Virus record (IMG/VR): IMGVR_UViG_3300009684_000080
Coordinates: 1-36,334 of that record
Strand: one strand, 5' to 3'
Origin: a virus
Length of the DNA: 36,334 bases
Each line of letters begins with the position of its first letter. Within the stretch, counting starts at the first letter, position 1. Under the pieces are notes generated by a model. That model saw only the letters and a program-made list of their open reading frames with translations. It did not search any database and was not told where the DNA came from. Made by a program: the position numbers and the translations under genes. Below are positions 35,638 through 36,334 of this stretch, one piece after another.

Positions 35638-36334
35638 TTTGGAAGCAACATCAGATTCTATCTCCTCCAAATGACGATGAGATTGCGCTTATGGAACCAC
35701 AAGAGCTTGTGGATCTTCATAAGGCGTACCATGATGCCATTGATAATTCAGAGAAAGACCCATATCGCTTTGGATTTAGGCTTCCTCACTGGATCAAGGC
35801 TGAAGAACAACTTGATGAAGTAAATGAAATTCTTGCGTTAGGAGGGAATAGGTCAGGAAAAACTCAATGGGGTGCATTCTCTGTTGTTCGTGCAGCAGTT
35901 GAGAATCCAAAGTCTGAAATCTTTTGCTTCGCCCAAACCTCTGAAGTCTCGATCCGTCAGCAACAAAGCGCAGTTTACGATTGGCTTCCTGCTGAGATGA
36001 AGACAAAACAGACTTCGGCAAATGCTTATATCAGCTACACAAAGAAGAATGGATTCACGGACTCCTCATTGATCTTGCCGAATGGAAGTCAGATCATTTT
36101 CAAGACTTATTCACAGTATCAGAACAACCCAACTATCCTAGAAGGTGCTGAATTGGGAAGCAGAAACCCAACTTGGCACAATGTTGGAGTTTGGCTTGAT
36201 GAGTATCTTCTTGGCCCAGAACTAATCAATACTCTCCGCTTCCGATTGGCTACTCGCAATGCCAAGATGTTAGTTACCTTCACACCTATTGATGGCTGGA
36301 CAGAGGTAATCAAAGAATATCTTGATGGAGCAAC
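35634..36334 (+). CDS. Terminase large subunit, N-terminal part (ATPase), truncated by window edge
   Basis: These 233 codons hold the ATPase half of the packaging motor: Walker A GGNRSGKT (about 70-77), an FCFAQTSEVSIRQQQ region, Walker B VGVWLDEY with the catalytic acid, and the coupling motif MLVTFTPIDGW. The frame runs off the right edge at EYLDGA. The C-terminal half is at 3-860. Joining position 36334 directly to 1 would put the two halves out of frame, so bases are missing at the junction or there is an error. Confidence 0.9.
   Translation, partial: MIWKQHQILSPPNDDEIALMEPQELVDLHKAYHDAIDNSEKDPYRFGFRLPHWIKAEEQLDEVNEILALGGNRSGKTQWGAFSVVRAAVENPKSEIFCFAQTSEVSIRQQQSAVYDWLPAEMKTKQTSANAYISYTKKNGFTDSSLILPNGSQIIFKTYSQYQNNPTILEGAELGSRNPTWHNVGVWLDEYLLGPELINTLRFRLATRNAKMLVTFTPIDGWTEVIKEYLDGA

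Noticed and set aside
1-36334. Temperate lifestyle (integrase, repressor, attachment site)
   Set aside because: No integrase, excisionase, ParA or CI-like protein could be recognised. The small HTH proteins alone do not show lysogeny.
1-36334. CRISPR array, tRNA gene or insertion sequence
   Set aside because: The only regular repeats are short arrays of three units in the control region and leader elements before genes; no spacer pattern, cloverleaf or transposase was seen.

Overview
This window looks like an almost complete genome of a small tailed phage (podovirus-like) of about 36.4 kb, cut inside its large terminase gene. The terminase N-terminal half is at the right end (35634 onward) and its C-terminal half at the left end (to 860), so the map should be read as a circle. 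The two ends do not join in frame, so a few to some tens of bases are probably missing at the junction. There is no integrase, CI-like repressor, tRNA, RNA polymerase or DNA polymerase. The ensemble suggests a lytic podovirus that relies on host transcription and host DNA synthesis. The host cannot be named from the sequence. Many genes lack a Shine-Dalgarno sequence and start in an A/T-rich ...TATG context, which suggests a host with little Shine-Dalgarno dependence (Bacteroidota or Verrucomicrobiota would fit); this is inference.

Layout. Two divergent arms leave an 850-bp control region (about 24,984-25,836) and meet tail to tail at 12,104-12,107, where the two stop codons overlap. The rightward (late) arm starts from a near-consensus promoter (25802-25830). 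It encodes a small virion protein, a nozzle/stabilisation protein, a tail-collar fibre, three internal virion (ejection) proteins, small and large terminase, portal, small basic proteins, scaffold, a SU10-type major capsid protein, a decoration-like protein, a tail adaptor, a lectin-like spike, two holin-like membrane peptides, a PG-binding/M15 endolysin, an HExxH protein, a calcineurin-like phosphoesterase and a winged-helix protein. A terminator (4333-4367) and a second promoter (4404-4433) precede the scaffold-capsid genes.

The leftward (early) arm, 24,897 down to 12,104, holds about 30 mostly small genes, often linked by ATGA overlaps. Recognisable products are a truncated sliding-clamp-like protein, two DnaA-domain-IV-like proteins, an Erf-type annealing protein, a PD-(D/E)xK exonuclease, an SSB-like protein ending DDDIPF, a RuvC-like resolvase, an HTH protein, an RNA ligase, a pair of ABA-sandwich-like paralogues, several small zinc-ribbon proteins, a ribbon-helix-helix protein and a DnaC-like helicase loader. 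This is a coherent set for seizing the host replisome: initiator-like DNA binders, loader, clamp and recombination, with no phage polymerase.

The least explained structures are: (1) a family of about 50-bp leader elements in front of five early genes, three of them with a sigma70-like promoter; (2) a control region with two phased repeat arrays, palindromes and a G-rich run, a good origin candidate; (3) a palindrome AATGTTACATT present three times there and again inside the capsid promoter; (4) a predicted leaderless late transcript.
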